Below, one piece after another: positions 22,141 through 38,100 of a DNA stretch of 64,000 bases. Every line of letters begins with the position of its first letter. Positions within the stretch are counted from its first letter, which is position 1. Origin of the DNA: Rhyacophila brunnea (lineage: Eukaryota > Arthropoda > Insecta > Trichoptera > Rhyacophilidae); contig JAGYXB010000612.1 of assembly GCA_022495005.1 (NCBI GenBank), positions 744,001-808,000 of the forward strand, given 5' to 3'. The notes under the pieces were generated by a model that saw only the letters and a list, made by a program, of their open reading frames with translations, was not told where the DNA came from and did not search any database. Position numbers and translations under genes: made by a program.

Positions 22141-22639
22141 CCAAAAATAGCAGGCGTATAAGTCAGAAAAATATGCAGCTAAATAAAGATCTCTTCTAAA
22201 CTTAAGTAAATGTAAGCATACCTAAGAGAAAGTCAGTCGGATAGTCAACGGTATAAGGCCGTAGGTACTTCAAATGATGCGTAGCCCAGACACTACAGAG
22301 AAGGGGGAAAGGGAAGACAAAAAAACTTAAGAGTTAAGGCACACTTGTTTAATTTTAAAAATCCTTAAAAGTAGATACAATATTATGCTTAATAATATAT
22401 TTTCCATTTTAAAAAAAGTGATAAAACTAATTTATGTGGAAAAATCACAATAGTATATCAATACAATAATTTTATGGAAATAACGTTTTGGTATAATAAA
22501 CTATTTACAAGGATTATAATTGTATTTAATCACAGACTTTTTTTTAAAATTTGGTTACCTATTTATATGCTGAAGCGGCAGTATAGTAATAGTAGTAGAT
22601 ATATTTCATAAACATTAAGATATAAAATCATTAATAATA

Positions 22640-22735
22640 TATTTAACGGTTACGTGTAAATTGTACGCAGTACATTTTACCGTAACACAGTTCACGGTGA
22701 GCAATCTTACTGGAAAATATGGCCGTATAGCAGTA
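22640..22735. repeat. fragment of the 9-bp-TSD family
   Basis: GGTTACGTGTAAATTGTACG and TTCACGGTGAGC match the family ends only. Confidence 0.5.
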
Positions 22736-23072
22736 GAGAAAGGTGAAGGTAATCTGTGCAGATCCGGTAAAATAGCACACACTTTGTCAGGCATACTAAT
22801 TTGTTTTCATTAACTGTGAACTCAATTATACCCTGCCTAAACCAAACAATATTTTAGATATTTTATTTATGGTTTGGTTACCCAAAATATTATAAAATGC
22901 ATATAGTTCATGGTTTAACGTTAATCGCCATGTGCATCTAACTCACACACGTCTCCAAAAGACCTATAATAGTGATAGTTAGTATTAAACTTTGGTATTT
23001 TGTGGTCTCCTATGTACAATGTTATTAAATGATTATGAAGACCTAATAATCAGAAGTGGTAACTCCAGATAA

Positions 23073-23155
23073 TCATGAAAAGGCCATCCCTTTCTTTTCC
23101 AGTTTCGCTTTGATGGCTTCCGGCTTCGGCCAGAGTAGTGTCGATGCCACGCACA
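23073..23155 (-). CDS. gene B exon 11 (C-terminus and stop)
   Basis: Acceptor TTTTCAG; encodes ASTLLWPKPEAIKAKLEKKG and stops at TGA (23073-23075). It ends the 535-residue protein in frame. Confidence 0.85.
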
Positions 23156-26100
23156 CTGAAAACAAAATTATTCATTACAATCGAAACTTCATTCATATTC
23201 ACTAGGAACCCAACAATCTGCGCCGGATTCTAATATAAAAATTTACTCCAACACATCTATTCTATAGAAAAGGCTGCTATGAGGGTAGTTTATCACATTT
23301 ATGTATTGAGGCGGTTGTTACACTGTCAAAAAGTGCTACGTTTTAACAGCAGCTCTCTTACCTGTATTAACTTTTAGAGTGAGATAGACAGTTTTGACAG
23401 TTTAGACGGCTAACTTATTGTAACAATTATAATACCTCAATATATAAATACCTATGATAAACTGCCCTCGATAGCCGCCAATAGCAGCCTTGTGGATAGA
23501 ATAGATGCGCAATTCTTCCTATTCACAGTGATATTCTCAATTAGGTACTAAAGGCATACATCATCAAGTCATCGGTGTGAGCTGCCTCCAACACAATTCA
23601 CAACTGGGCTTGAGATATAGACCGACAACACTATAACTTGAGATACGGCGACTTGGAATGCACCGACAATACTCACATCGCAACATTAGCACCAAGGTCA
23701 CACTTCAAGTTATAGTTGTTGATATCTAGTAAATATATAAAGAATATTAATTTTCTATGACTTGATATCAATCTTCTCAAAAAAAAATTAAGAGACTAGG
23801 AATTTATGTGTAGAAATCTGCTGATATTATTATAATACTTTCATGGTGTGTTCAAATATTATTTAAATTCAAATAAAAAATTGGAAATTGAAAATTTTAA
23901 TCACAAATAAGAAATTAAAATGTCTTCATAAATTAAAAACAAAAAAAAGTTAAATATTAAATCTTATGTAGTTTAAAAAAAATAATTGAATAAGACTGGG
24001 ATTTTGTATTCAATATTATATATCTACATTAATTTATACTTTAGTCTAATATATTATGTTATATTTAGTATATCTAGTATCGTTTGGTTTTGCAAATACA
24101 CACGTGTTGAACGCACGAGCAATACCACTGGTTTGTCATTGTTTTAATATAACCCGTAGGTATAGTATAATAGACATTTTCTCAGTACCTAAGTAACCAT
24201 TCCACCTAACCTAACCTAACCAAACAGTGAAGGCGAAAATAACGAAATTAAATAACAGTAGATAATTAATTATTCAGTGTCATAAATATGCCAACCCTCA
24301 TTCAGCCTAATCTTGTTATTTAAAGGTAATTTCCTGTAATTATAACAAGTATTAAATATTGATTATTAAATACATCAATATAAAATAAGATATTGCTATA
24401 TTTACCTAATACTTCTATTCCAAATACAAGGAAAGTGTTGGCACAACTGTTTGCCAACATAATCCCTGCAAGGTTGGCGCCAACCACTGCCCCTATCCGG
24501 CCACACATTAGCGACAGACACATCGCCATGCCCCTGTAAAATAAATAATGTTTTAGATACCTACTTATATTATAACATAAAGACTTAACAATGACTATAT
24601 TATTATAGTTCTATATTTTTGAAGATCTGTCCTATTTTATACTTCGATGAATAAACCCTTTCTAAGACACAGTGCATAAATATAAATGAAAGGCCTGAAA
24701 AAAACTTCCAAGACTAATGATTAAATTAGCTGCAAGGCATTTCGCACCAATTGCAGATTGTAGCTAACTTCATGCTGTCATCACCCGCATCTATCAAAAA
24801 CCGCTAGCATTTCTACACAATTTTAGAAGTCAATTCTATAATAAATTATTAAAAATACAAATATTTCCAAGATTAACACTGAAACTTAAATGGATTGTAT
24901 TGGTACATTGACCATTTTGGACACGAAACATGTTCAACTTGTACTGGAATTAAAGCATTCACAATATTGTAATACTATTGTTGTTTAATTTAATAAAATG
25001 CATTTTTTTTTCTCGTAGTGCTTATTCCACTTTTAATCAATAAATTAGGACCGGTTTCGTCCGCCTCAGAGGGATATTTTCAACTTCAGTTGAAAATGTC
25101 CCTCTGAGGCGGACGAAACTGGTCCTAATACTAAGTACTACAAAAAAAAACAAAATTGTGTTTTATTAAATTAAACAACAAAACAATGCAGTTCCACCAT
25201 GAATTGACAATTAACAAAATAAAAGAAATATTGTAATCCAATTAATAAATCTAGGTACAACTCCTCGTCTTCCATAGACTGCATCATAAGTACATAGATA
25301 GGAAGCCAAATATACAGAAGTGCCATTATTTAGATAAACAATTGCATAATAACGAAACGTCCAAACAGGCTACTATTTTGTTTATAGCCTGTATTTTTCA
25401 ATATTATGTGCTGAATACTAATTTGTCTATGATCATCCATTCAACCACATTAAAACATTGTGGAATTGCCATCAACAAAAAGTTCACAAGATTCTAATTA
25501 GGTACAATCAAAATTTTGGCGATACATACATTGTATATTATTAACTAAAATAGAAAATACATATGTTATAATAACAGGGTATAACAAAAGGCAGAAAGTA
25601 TCATATTACAGTAGAAAAACCAAACCCTGGTACGCCAATAAAATGCTTGATAGCGGAATAATTGTAGTATTGAAGAAATAGACGGGTTACCTTAATTTGG
25701 TTGGAAATAGGTCTACCGCCACCGCCGTGACGACTCCACCTGCACTGCCGGAGCACAGCAATACCACCAACAAAAAAACTATCAGATAATTATTGGATGC
25801 CCAATATAGTCCCAAGGTACAACATCCAGGTAATCCTAGTACCAAAACTGTAAATGGAAAAACATAAAATCTTTAAGCTGAACATAATAGTTTGTCGGTA
25901 CTGAGACTACGGCGTACACTTGGTAGAGAGTATATCATGGGAACATCACCAATTTACCCTTGGGAAGTCTGATTTTTCGATGAATGGTGGCACTACATTT
26001 TCCAGCCCATCTGACAGTACATATGACATTATTAATTTATAATATATTTTTACATGGAATCTAATAATACGTTTATTCTGTATGAAGGTTCAATGTATAT

Positions 26101-29100
26101 GTTCATATTTAGTCTTTATCAATAAATTTGTAGACAACTTGTACCTACATTAATCTGACAATTTTTGGCCTAATACTGTCAACTACTACTGGTACATCTA
26201 CTCTAATTTTAATATATATATTTTTGTGAACTGTATAATAGCGCCTGTACACACACATTCATGGATTTACTTGCACTAATAATGTGTTTTTTAAACTATC
26301 GCGATAATAACTGCTTACACATAAAAGTCCTGACCGTCTCTCCAATCTCATTCTTCAAGCGTAAGGTAAATGCGATGTTGTCATTGTATGGTGCTATTTG
26401 ACAGGTTTGGACAGGTTTATAGATAATCGGTAAACGTCAAAGTATTCTGTGCGGTATAGTTCATATTTCTTGAACTTTTTTGATCCATGCATGCAATCTT
26501 GCAACTCGCAACAAAAAGAGGAATGAGTCGATATGGAAACAGATGAGAGTTCGCTATGTGATAGAGTTCGCTAAGAACCTCAAATGGAGATGGGCAGGAT
26601 ACATAGCTCGAAGAAGGGATTTCTTTATTTATTATTTGACAAATTATTGGACAAATCTAGTCATCAAGTGGTACCCAACAGGTACAAAACGTCTGCAAGG
26701 TAGACCTAGAGGACGCTGGATCGATGAAATGATTGTGCGGAAGTATGTGGCAACACAATTCACAGGACCAAGATAAGTGGAATCAGCTTGGAGAGGCCTT
26801 CATCCAGCAGTGGAAAGATTCGGACTGATGATGATGATAATGACACGTGCATTTTCTTGTTATGGCCGCGATGATACGTACTGCCACCAATAAATCCATG
26901 CACGTGTAAACGGGGTATAATACTATAAAATAGAAGATTCATAAGTAACTATAAGAGTGAGATTTAATGCCTCTTGTTCGGCTGGGCACCAATGTCTTTA
27001 TATACTCTTGCAATGAAGTAGCTACACCACTGCTATCAGACCGAGCTGACAGACCTTGAAGGCAAAACCACTGGATCCAGTTAAGAACCGAGAACTCCAA
27101 CGGTCTGGAGTCAATCTCCATACACCACTTTATTTTATAAATATTATATTTTGTTGAACTCACCTAGCAATATCTTTTTGCCAACTTTTTCAATGAATAT
27201 TCCAATAAGCATATAGCACCCGGCAAATATGGCACCCATTGCCACGCCAATTTGAAATACTAACGTAGAAACAGGGATCTGGCATGCTGTATCTTCAATT
27301 ATTGCTGTCTGTAAATATTTTATTAAAAAAAGTGTATAAAAATACATTGAGGTTAGGTTTAACTGTTAGCTGGCTCTCACATCAAAACTAATCTGTCGCA
27401 AACTGCAACGTGTCGAATACGCCGATGTGACGTCATCGTTATTCACAAAACACACATTGCCAAATGGAGCTCCACAGATAGGTTGAATGCAACTTTTTAG
27501 TTTGTAAAAAACATCTGGAGGCACATGCAACTATTTTCACCCGCAAGCAATATGTATATTCTCAAAATGTCGCACTTTGTCATTCATTTTGGCTTGGCGA
27601 GTGACGTCATTGTCCTTGCAAGGTCTTGCTATACGCACATAAGATAGTTGCATGTTGCGCTCAGTTTTGATTTATGACTATTATCCCGGACGAGACGATT
27701 TTCAATGTGCGACTGGGCTTACACTAATTTATATCTTTGCTGACTTTACGATAATCTTCCAAAGACAAAATAGACCTAAAATGTAATATTATAAACAGAT
27801 GTTTACCATGTTTGTGACAGCGTCATGTGCTTCAATGGGAGTGTGGAATTTGCCATTCATAATAACGCAAATGGTGGCCGTATCGTCGCTACTTCTGCTC
27901 TGTAGATTATTAAGCATCACGGGAAACCATAGATAAAAACTGCTTGAACTGTAAATAATCAGTAGGTAATATTATTATCACTTCAGTATTACAGATAACA
28001 GTTTAAAAAATAATATTACACATTTTCACTAGATGTCATTGTCACAAATTATTAATTAAGTTATAGAGACACTATTATAATCAATCAGTGTTTTAAATAA
28101 TTATTGTCAGTGTTCTATTTTGTATAATATAAGTAAATTAATGTCTATAATAAAACTTTATGGTAAAGGGCCGTGCTATTGTTTCTACTAAGCAAAAAAC
28201 AAAGCTTACATTTTACTGAAAAAATTTACGTTTTATGTAAGTTTTCCGACCATGTCCCATCCTAATAGGATAATATGAGCCTCCACAGAGTAGAGGTGTG
28301 TATTAACAGATTTTTGTTTTTTACGAGAAATGGATGTCAGCCACTTGCTCAACCTATTAGGTCCATACCCTGACTCACACACAAATTGAAAAACAATATG
28401 TGTACTTGCCAGACCCAGGATTCGAACCAGAGACCCATGGCGTGATAGTCCAACGCTTAAGGCGGCCACCGTGTGCGTAAGTACTTAACTAAAAACAGGA
28501 TAAACCAACTTAAAATTTTTAAATGTTGGTTTTTAAAGACTTTAATCTTATTATTACATTTCCCCATTTGCCAATTCTTCAGAAAAAGGGAAAAACTGAT
28601 ATCTTATTATTCAGGTAGCATAAAAGAATTTATATATATTGATGCTATCCGGGAGTGTGTCTAACAAGAAGAGAATAAAACAAAAAGATGATTTTTTTGT
28701 TTATTTAGGAAATATTAATTAAATAAGTATGGACATAACTTGATTTGATGCAACCATGTGGACAAAATACTCCAATCTTTGCTTAAACATCATTCTTACT
28801 TGTCCTACTTCTTTATTATATCAGTATATTGTTGCAGATTGATGATATCGGAATGCTTTTGTATTTTTTTGTACAACACGTCCAAAAACACGGTCGGCTG
28901 GTTTCTTTGACAGAACGAAAGTGAGGTTAGAAAACCCCTAAATTATAGGCAAAAATGCTGACATGAACACAATATCTATGGACAAAATTCATTTTGATGT
29001 GGATAGAACTTTGAACATTGTTTTGTAGGGGTTAGAATACGAATTGTCGCGTATCTTTTATTGAATCAATGAGAGCTTGAAATAATTAACAGAAATCTGT

Positions 29101-32100
29101 TTCAAACTCAATTTTGTCCTGGGGTGGACAAAATACGATTGGATAAGTTGCTCCTGAAATTATTATAATGTTCAACTGATATTTTCCCTATTAATACATT
29201 CACTGCTGAGCTACTAATTACCCTTTAATTACCCCAATTCGATAACATGCTAATGACCTCTAATGCCCTTGGGCCAGGCGCGGTGTGTCGCACTCAACGA
29301 GTTAAAAGAAAAGTTAATTAGGTTGTCCGTACAGTATTTCCATGGTTAAGGTCTGCTGCCCATTACAATTGCTAGGTGCAACCTCAAATCACAGGAAGTA
29401 GCAGTCTAAGTGAATATTTCTGAGGCAGTTCAGACATGGAGTTATTCCACAGAAGAATGCGAAGGTATTAGTCTGTGGAGCATCGAAAAGATGCACCTTT
29501 TGTTAGCCTTATATCCAAATCATCCTTCGCTGTTGCTTCCTGTGATTTGTGGTTACGTCTAGCCGTGATTATGGATGGCAGGCCTAAGAGACCTTACTCA
29601 TAGATATTTTGTATCTTCAGGGGAATTTTAAATAGTTACTTCTTAGCACTGACATGATTGAGAATATATAAATAGTTTGGCATTTTATAAACATACAGAA
29701 AGAATACCGTAAACTGGTTAAAGCATGCCATTGCTGTGCACGGTAGAAGAGGCAGCTTGAAGAGAGGTATAGTTTGTTTCCACATGGAAGTTAGGACACC
29801 ATCGTCATTGTCGATGTTTGGTACATGATTGATCTGTTTTACCTGAAAGCGACATTAACCAAGTCAGTCAATAATAGTTAGTTGTACACAAAGGACACCA
29901 TGAGGAGGTATCAACCTTTTTCGTGTTTTGACCCCATTTTGTAATAGTCAAGTAAATTGTGACCTCTCACTTAACAGATTTATGTTTTTACGAGAAATAG
30001 ATGTTAGCCACTTGCTCAACTTATTAGGTCCAAAAACACATTGAAAAAAACATGAGAATTTGCCGGGGACTTGAACCTGGGATCCACGACACTATAAGCC
30101 TGACGCGTAGCCACTCAGCCATTATGGGCATTTAAATATCAGACATTTAGGTTATATTAACAGACTTTTTTTATGAGAAATGACTGTTAACCATTCGCCG
30201 AATAGTTTAAGTCCTTGCACTAGATCAAATACACATTGAAAATACTAGATGCATTTTTTGACCAGCCACGGGTTTGAACTTGCGACTCACGGCTTCATAT
30301 GTAATCCTATGCAAAGATAGCTGCTCCACCAATTACATCAACTCTATACTACAATGTATGTGTAGCAAAATAAACTTTAAAACTAGACTTTTTGCATATA
30401 AATTTAGTCAGTAGGCAGCTAAGTATATGTGGTATGGAAGGCTGGTGGTTGTACCTCACTGCTCTAGTACGTTGATACCGCCTAAACCATGGCATCCTCA
30501 GAGGATCCAAGGCCATGAGGCCTGAACCATCATTGGAATCACCATGAATCATCATACAATGTACCTAGCACCTAGAATATCTGATTTGAGATTACCTACT
30601 TTAAAAAAAATATGTATTTGTACCTAGTTCAAATAATTCAAAATATGTACCTACCTAGCAAAGAAATACAGCCTTTTCAAAGCAGGTACCTAAAAAAAGG
30701 TCTAGCTGACTATTTCTGTAGTGAGCGAAATTCTCAGAAATAAGCCAGGTACATAATATGCAGAGTGTTTTTGTCATTTTTCAGAGATAGAATTGTGAAT
30801 TTTTGTTTATTATTACTACCTACCTGCCCTACCAAAATAGGGTCATTCGGGTTTTGGTCTCTGCAGGACGTCGGCTGTGGCGCCGCGCTCCCGGCGTCAC
30901 TGCCATTTTAAATTTAATTATTTTTTTTAAATATTTTTGTTAAATATTTTGTACGCTGTACTTTATTGTATTTATATTCCGAACAATAAACGCCCTGTTT
31001 TCGCCTGTACTTCCGCGTTGTCAATCAACATAAACATGTTCCCGAAAGAAGAAGCAGACGATATCACCGTGACATTCATCATCAGGGGGGTCCAGCGCAT
31101 TTACCTACCCCCTTTCGGAGGTGACAACGTGTAACATTATTTTTATTCTGTTTTAATCTATCTCTAGATAAGAAAAAAATACAAAATAGTTTCATTCTCT
31201 TACCACGAAGTCATCCATGCTTTTTTGATAATTGATGGAGTATATTTTTTTAAGAACATCCAACGCTGCGTCCACTTTTTCGTTTGCATACAAAAACTTA
31301 GGACTCTCCGGATACCGAAGCAGTGTTAGAAAAAACAAGAAGTTTGGCAGGCTGCAGATCATAATATAGAAGCGCCACGGTGAATAATTGATTCCCAAAA
31401 GTGGCATGGGGAATTCCCAATCGCTGTCCAGTATCAGCCATGCCATTGCTGGAAATTAAAAAATAACTGTAATACTTTTCTATCTATATAAAATTATTAT
31501 AAACCGTAAGACATCAATAAACCTATAACCGAAGATGTTTTAGAATCTAGAACACGTAGGCGTAGCCAGCTAGCCCGTAATAACACAAGCGATGAGAAAA
31601 AGAAAGTAAATTTATTCTTACAATCAAATCAGTCGATATTAAACCTTTAATAATTATTAGTTTAAATAAAATACACGCACTGATTCCACTTTTATTAAAT
31701 ATAACTGGACCGATTTCGTCCGCCTCTGAGGAACTTTTTCAACAGGTAGTTATATTTAATTAAAGTGGATTCAGTATGATAAAATTTGCATTTTATTTAA
31801 AATAATAATACAATGTACTTCCACCATAAATTGACACTTAACACAATACAAGAAATCAAACCTTTCAATCAAGAAGCTCACAAAAATAATATCTCAATTG
31901 AATAATCGTTCCACGTTTACAGTGTATATCTGCAATATACATAAAACAACCAAAAATATTAAAGCCATACTATCAGGGGCTGCTCTACCTTAAGGGTGCG
32001 TAAGGACTATCCCCACATCGCTATCATGTGAAAAATATACGTCCAATATTTTTATCATTGTCATAACGTCGCTGCAGGCTTGGTTTGTCGAATAGACCAA

Positions 32101-35100
32101 ATGTCAAATGTTCAGGAGACGAAAAACAAATGTCATTATCCATTATTTAAATACATGGAGGTATTTAAATTGTTGTTTTTATAGCATATTAATGCTTTAT
32201 TCATTACAAAGTAATTTAATGAAAATGATGGTTCTGGTCCATTTAGATACAAAAAATCATTCTGCATTAAAAGGTTGATTTCGACAAAAACGGATATTCG
32301 ACAAACCAATCCTATAGCGATGATAATATAATGATTAATGAACTATTCGATTTATTTTATCCATCTAAGTCCAATTTTACAGAGATATTTATTATTATTA
32401 TACAAATAAATAAATCAATGATTGTAAATTTTGTAATCACATAATGATGATTACGTGATATTAAATAATTAATTTAATTAAATATGCCCTATTTCACGCT
32501 GACACCTATGTACAAATTAAGAAAGCTGTGGTGTATATTTTATTTTATTACTGCACAAACGTACAAATCTCATTCTACAAAGGATGTGAATGCATTAGCG
32601 TTAGTATACGCATACTGGGGAGCGAATCAAATAATACCTAGGTGAGTAAAAATGCCCGCTGTATAGGTATCATTGTTCAAAAGTGATAATGGTAAGTCTA
32701 TAATAATAATAATTATTAATTAAGTTAATATTTTTAAGCTCACTTTTAAGACGTGATTAACTAACGACTCAGATAATTATATTATTTATTCTGAAAAATT
32801 ACTCATTTCTGCATTATCATTATAAATAGCTTAGTGCATAATGTATAATATGGGAAAGTATGTAGGTATGTATATTATTTAATAATTAATGGCTAAACCC
32901 CACCACCTAGAAAGTCGTCGAGTCGTCACTGCATACTATCACGGAATATTAAAGTTTAATCCGCGAAAACCTGTAATGGTTTTATAAGCTACGATTGCAA
33001 CAAATGCAAACATGTTTGACTTTATATTGACAGGCGAAGCAGGATTGTCTTATTATGCCGCATGGCTCGACACCACACGAGATATAAGAATAATTCAACT
33101 TTCAATTATTGTATCTGATATCAATAAAATTTGGGAAACCCTGTTGTAGATAGTGACATGATGGTGATGGAGTCACTATGACAAGTAAATAAGTTAGCTA
33201 CAGGTCAATCTCGCTATTTTTCCTATAGGACAGAACTCAGACATATAACGCCCATGACTTCTCAAAATTCTACAAAGGCAAGTGACTTCCATAGTAACAT
33301 AATATTATAATATTTAATCAACTATTTTTTTTATTCAACGAATAATTCACATGATTTAAGAACATTCTAATTATTGAACATACATAATTTTGAAAACACT
33401 ATAGCTTTAAAACGGTTCAGAGAGTATTAAACGCCATTAGTTAAAATTTGTCGCAATTAAGTATCGCAATTAGGTAGTACACACCTTTAGCATAGTGGTC
33501 TATGTGCATGGGCGCTATATCCGAGAGATGCAGGTTTGATGCCTGTAGGTGTTTTACTTTTTTCAAAAAGATTTTTCTATTGGTTATAATATATTTTCTC
33601 AGTAGTGTTTCCAAAAGTATGTATGTTCAATATTATATAACAAACTAACATTTCCTTCTACAGTTGTCGACCTAAGAAAACCTCAGAAGGCTGCATCTGT
33701 CATATGAAATTATGCATCATTTTTGATTTGGACACTATTTTTGATGAAAAGTAATACAATGTAAATATTTAAGAATGCAGAGCAATAGCAGAGCAGAGCA
33801 GAGACTAAAATTTCCAAAACAAAAAATATTATCTGTTTAGAAAACAAAACATGTTTTTCACTAGAAAGGTATGTGTTTTTTATTTATCTAGTATCACTTG
33901 CTTAATAAAAATCCTTTCCGGTACCTAACAGAAGTGTTGATTCTGAGTTGTAAAAAAATAATATGGCAGAGAAAACTTTACAATACCTACACCTAAATCT
34001 AAATAAATTACAAGAAAAAAAGAACTTTTTATTTAGCACGTTCTTAAATTTTCTGTTGAATCATATAAACTTGACAATTTTATGTATTAAAGCGTCAATT
34101 ACATTGAGCTTCTTTACGAGCTGTTTATTGGCTTTTCTGCTTAAGGCTATACTTCAGCTGAGGCATGGTCTATAAAGATTGTGACTAGGCGATGCGCGGA
34201 TTGTGCAAATGATGCAAGCCGAACGAAATATAATTTGTCATAAAAATTCAACATGCGTCCTTTTAATGTTATGTTTATTATTATATTCTTAATAATAATA
34301 ATATATTCATTGACATGTTTTCTTTTTCAAGTACATGTGGAACGTTTTTTAGTCATCTTTACACGATAAAAGAATATATTCCTCCGATGCCATCACAAAA
34401 CAAATTGACGTGCTCACACCTCGACTGTCAGTCTCCGATTGGCGACGACTGCGAAATTTCGTTCCACATACTGTTGAAAATTATTTGCCGTTTCATTTAT
34501 GTACGCTCTTAAAGATGGCCAAAAGTATTAAAAGAATGCATTTTCATCGTGTTCTGATATATTCTAAAAGTTTCAAATGTCTAGCTAGTCGGGAAGTTAG
34601 TTAAAAATCTTCAATCGTCCAATACAAATCTTGGACAAACAAGAAAAAATTTGTACTGGACACACAAGAAAAAATCTGTACCAGACAAACAAGAATACGA
34701 GCTAATAAAAACGTGGTAAAATGATAGAAATGATCACCAATCTATTTCCATTGTACATCTTTTTTTTATGATTTTACTGACACTTTGACTGCGACTCGCT
34801 GTCATATCGCCTCTTCTCTTCTAGAACGCGATCCACCGATCAGGTCCTCAATCCAATTCTGTTATACAACTTTACAATTTTGCCAAAGCTCTTCCGTCTT
34901 ACCCACCGCCAGGGCACCTTTCAATTCGTCGACATTCTTAAAGATATCAACAATTCGCAGCCGTCAACAGCTTAGCAACACTGTTCATTAGTAAATAAGA
35001 AGACCTCTATATAAATGTGCTGAATCTGTATCGCACCACTAATAATTTTGACATAAGACAACACTTAAATTTATCTACCTGGTAAGATAAGCAATGCCAT

Positions 35101-38100
35101 TGAAACAAAGAATGAAGCCCTCGCTATTGCTCTAGTTCGTCTCGAATCAATGTGAAACTCTCCAATGTATGCATACACGCAAGCCGATGTTGACGAAACA
35201 CTGAAACAAAACAAAAGCAGTACTTTATTTAATGAGTACATAAAATAATATTTATTGGGCCTATTATAATTTGGTTATATTCTTAAATTGCACTGGTTTT
35301 TTTTAGATAAAAGTTCCTTCAATATGTTTCGATAAAGTCACAGAAAATTCACCACCACGAATGAACGCAAACGAAAAGCAAAGTTTTTTTTAAATTCCGT
35401 GATCTTTTTACCACTTCTTTGTTTACTTTATGATTGCTATATAACAGTGGCGAAGGGTGGAGGTAAGCTGTGAAATCTGACATAAATAGTGTACACTAAA
35501 CTTTGTTAGTCATACTTATTTGTTTTCATTGAACTAAGAATACTCGCAGATGGTGCTAGTTAGTTTTTAAAATTCGATTAAACCCTGCCTATTATACCAA
35601 ACCTTAACACAATAAAAAAAATCTTGCCATTAAGTCATAGATAATTAAATTTTAGATATTTTATAAATAGAAGAAAAAATTTTATCTTTTATCTATTATG
35701 GTTTGGTTTGGTAGGGTTTAATTGAATTTTAAAAAATAACCAACACCATCTTCAATTTGCATTCTTAATTCAAAATAAACATAAGGTTAGCCGCTCGGCC
35801 ATCGTGAGCATCTCATGTGGTTGATAATACAATACTTACAAGAACCCAGTCATGATTCGTAAGGTGATGAATATCCAAGCCACAGGAGACAGGCTTGATA
35901 ACATTGAGCACAGCGTGGCGAGGAGGGCTCCTGGCAACATAATGCCGCGTCTTCCTCGCGTATCCGCCAAGTATCCCCACATATGTGAACTGCATACTAT
36001 TCCTGAAACAAAACCATACAGTTTCTTCAATGAAAGATCAGTAATCAAAGAATGATAAGTATAACATTTCAACCACCAAACACATTTCCGGACATGACAA
36101 TCGTGCATTGCTTTGGAACCCAATGCATGTCCTGCAAACAACACTATCAAATTTAATTAAACGTAGCTTGGAGAATCTACAACATCATTCAAATTTGGAT
36201 GCTTTAATCAAAACAACACTCTACATGATCATATTTCATTACTTCTGATGAAAAAAATAAAAAAATACTGTAAAGTTTTCCACACTTGCATGTTAATCAG
36301 TGCATTTGGACATCTTTGCCTTTTGTGGCGGTATCAGTGTTGTCAACCGTACTATAATGATATTAAAATGCTATAGTAATTCAATAAGCATTTCATGCAC
36401 TACTAGTTAAAATCGTCGTAATTCAGTAAGATGCCTGTAGCTTAATTGGAAAAGCATACTAGCGCGAATCCAGCAGATACAGGTTCAAGTACCGTCGGGA
36501 GTCATATTTTTTTCTACAAAATGATTTTTTCTAGTGTGTATATGCATGAGATGTTTTCAAATTATGTATATTCTAACACCATTGTTCTATAATAAAGGGC
36601 ATTAACTTAAAAACATTAGAAATATTTTTATATATAGGTTTGTAGACATTTTTTATACATTTGTTTTCTGGCAGATATAATAATATTATGTCAGTCTGTA
36701 CTAGGCTTTATAGAACTGTATGTAGTGTGAAAGGAGGTAAGTAGAAGGTGGGGGGCATAGAGATGTGCATAAAAATTGGAGAGGAGGGGGGAATTCAATT
36801 AAATCAAGTAGAAAAATGTGCTGACACATCAAATAAATTCTATAGATAATAATATTTTCTACATAAAAATATATTATTTATTCGTTAAACATTCTATCTT
36901 CTTTGGGTATTTACTCTACGGTTTAATTTTAATGTCACCGACAATATTATTACAATGAAAAGACAAATATTTTTTTTTTCAATGTACGTCACATAGAGAT
37001 AACAGAAAATTTCAATGTCTTGTGCTAGTTTTTCTTTTATCTTCAAATGAAACTTTTTTATGGAAGGAAAGTACATGAAAATTCTTGTGATATTAAATCT
37101 CGGTGATCTGTGATTGAAAGCTTTCAAAAAATATTTACTCGACAAACTAACTAAAAACCAAAGATAGCGGTGAAATCGATCCATAGACCTTTCGATTGGG
37201 AAGTCCATACCATGCTGATTATGCCATTCTAGACATTGGATGAGTGACATTTTTTTATCTATACATACGTAGAAGATAACTGTTATTGTAGATACAAACC
37301 AATATATTATCGGTTTTTATAAAAAGTATTTATAGGAATATGTATATATTATAGGAGCCAGAATGCTGGGCACTCAGCAAACAGGATGAGAGAATTATAC
37401 ATATCTTTGAGAGGAGAGTTTTGAGAAGAATCTTTGGGGCTGTTCAAGAAAGTGGCATTTTTAAGTCAATTTATAATGAGGAGCTGTACACTAGAGGTGG
37501 GAAAACTGGTCGATTTTGAAGACTAAGTATACTTACAACCAGTGTAAAAAAATACTTAGTATCAAAACTTGTTCCAAAATACTTTCTAGTATTTGGAATA
37601 CTATATAGAGCGTTTCGTGTGTGTATACGACATAAGTTTCATACTCAACTGGAACTAAAACTAACTCCATAATAGTATTTAAAATATTATCAGCTTCAAT
37701 AGAATCGCTGGTTTTTTGAAATGTTCCATTTATTATAAAATTTTAAACACATTTTAAATTTACGAGTTGTTTTTATCTTAGGTTATAAAATATAATATTC
37801 TTGAATGAATATACAATCATTTTTTATTTCTGACATGTTTTGAGCTGTCATCATTGTAAGCCTGTGCCGTCACCATATTCCCGAGGGAATATTTGGTCCA
37901 ATAATTACATAAAATTTATCACCTATTGTACATAAGCGAGTAGCGGCGATGATGTTATACGTAGCAATAGTACCAACTAGCTAGCGGACGGCGAAATCTC
38001 ATAGCATGCGTCGAACTTCTAAGTATTTTGTAACAAGTATATTGGGCCACACGTACTGAGTATGGATAGTATTTACCGAAACTTGAGTACGCAAACTGGT

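Noticed and set aside
36894..37250. 118-codon open frame on the minus strand
   Set aside because: No domain or homology that I recognise; AT-rich intron of gene B.
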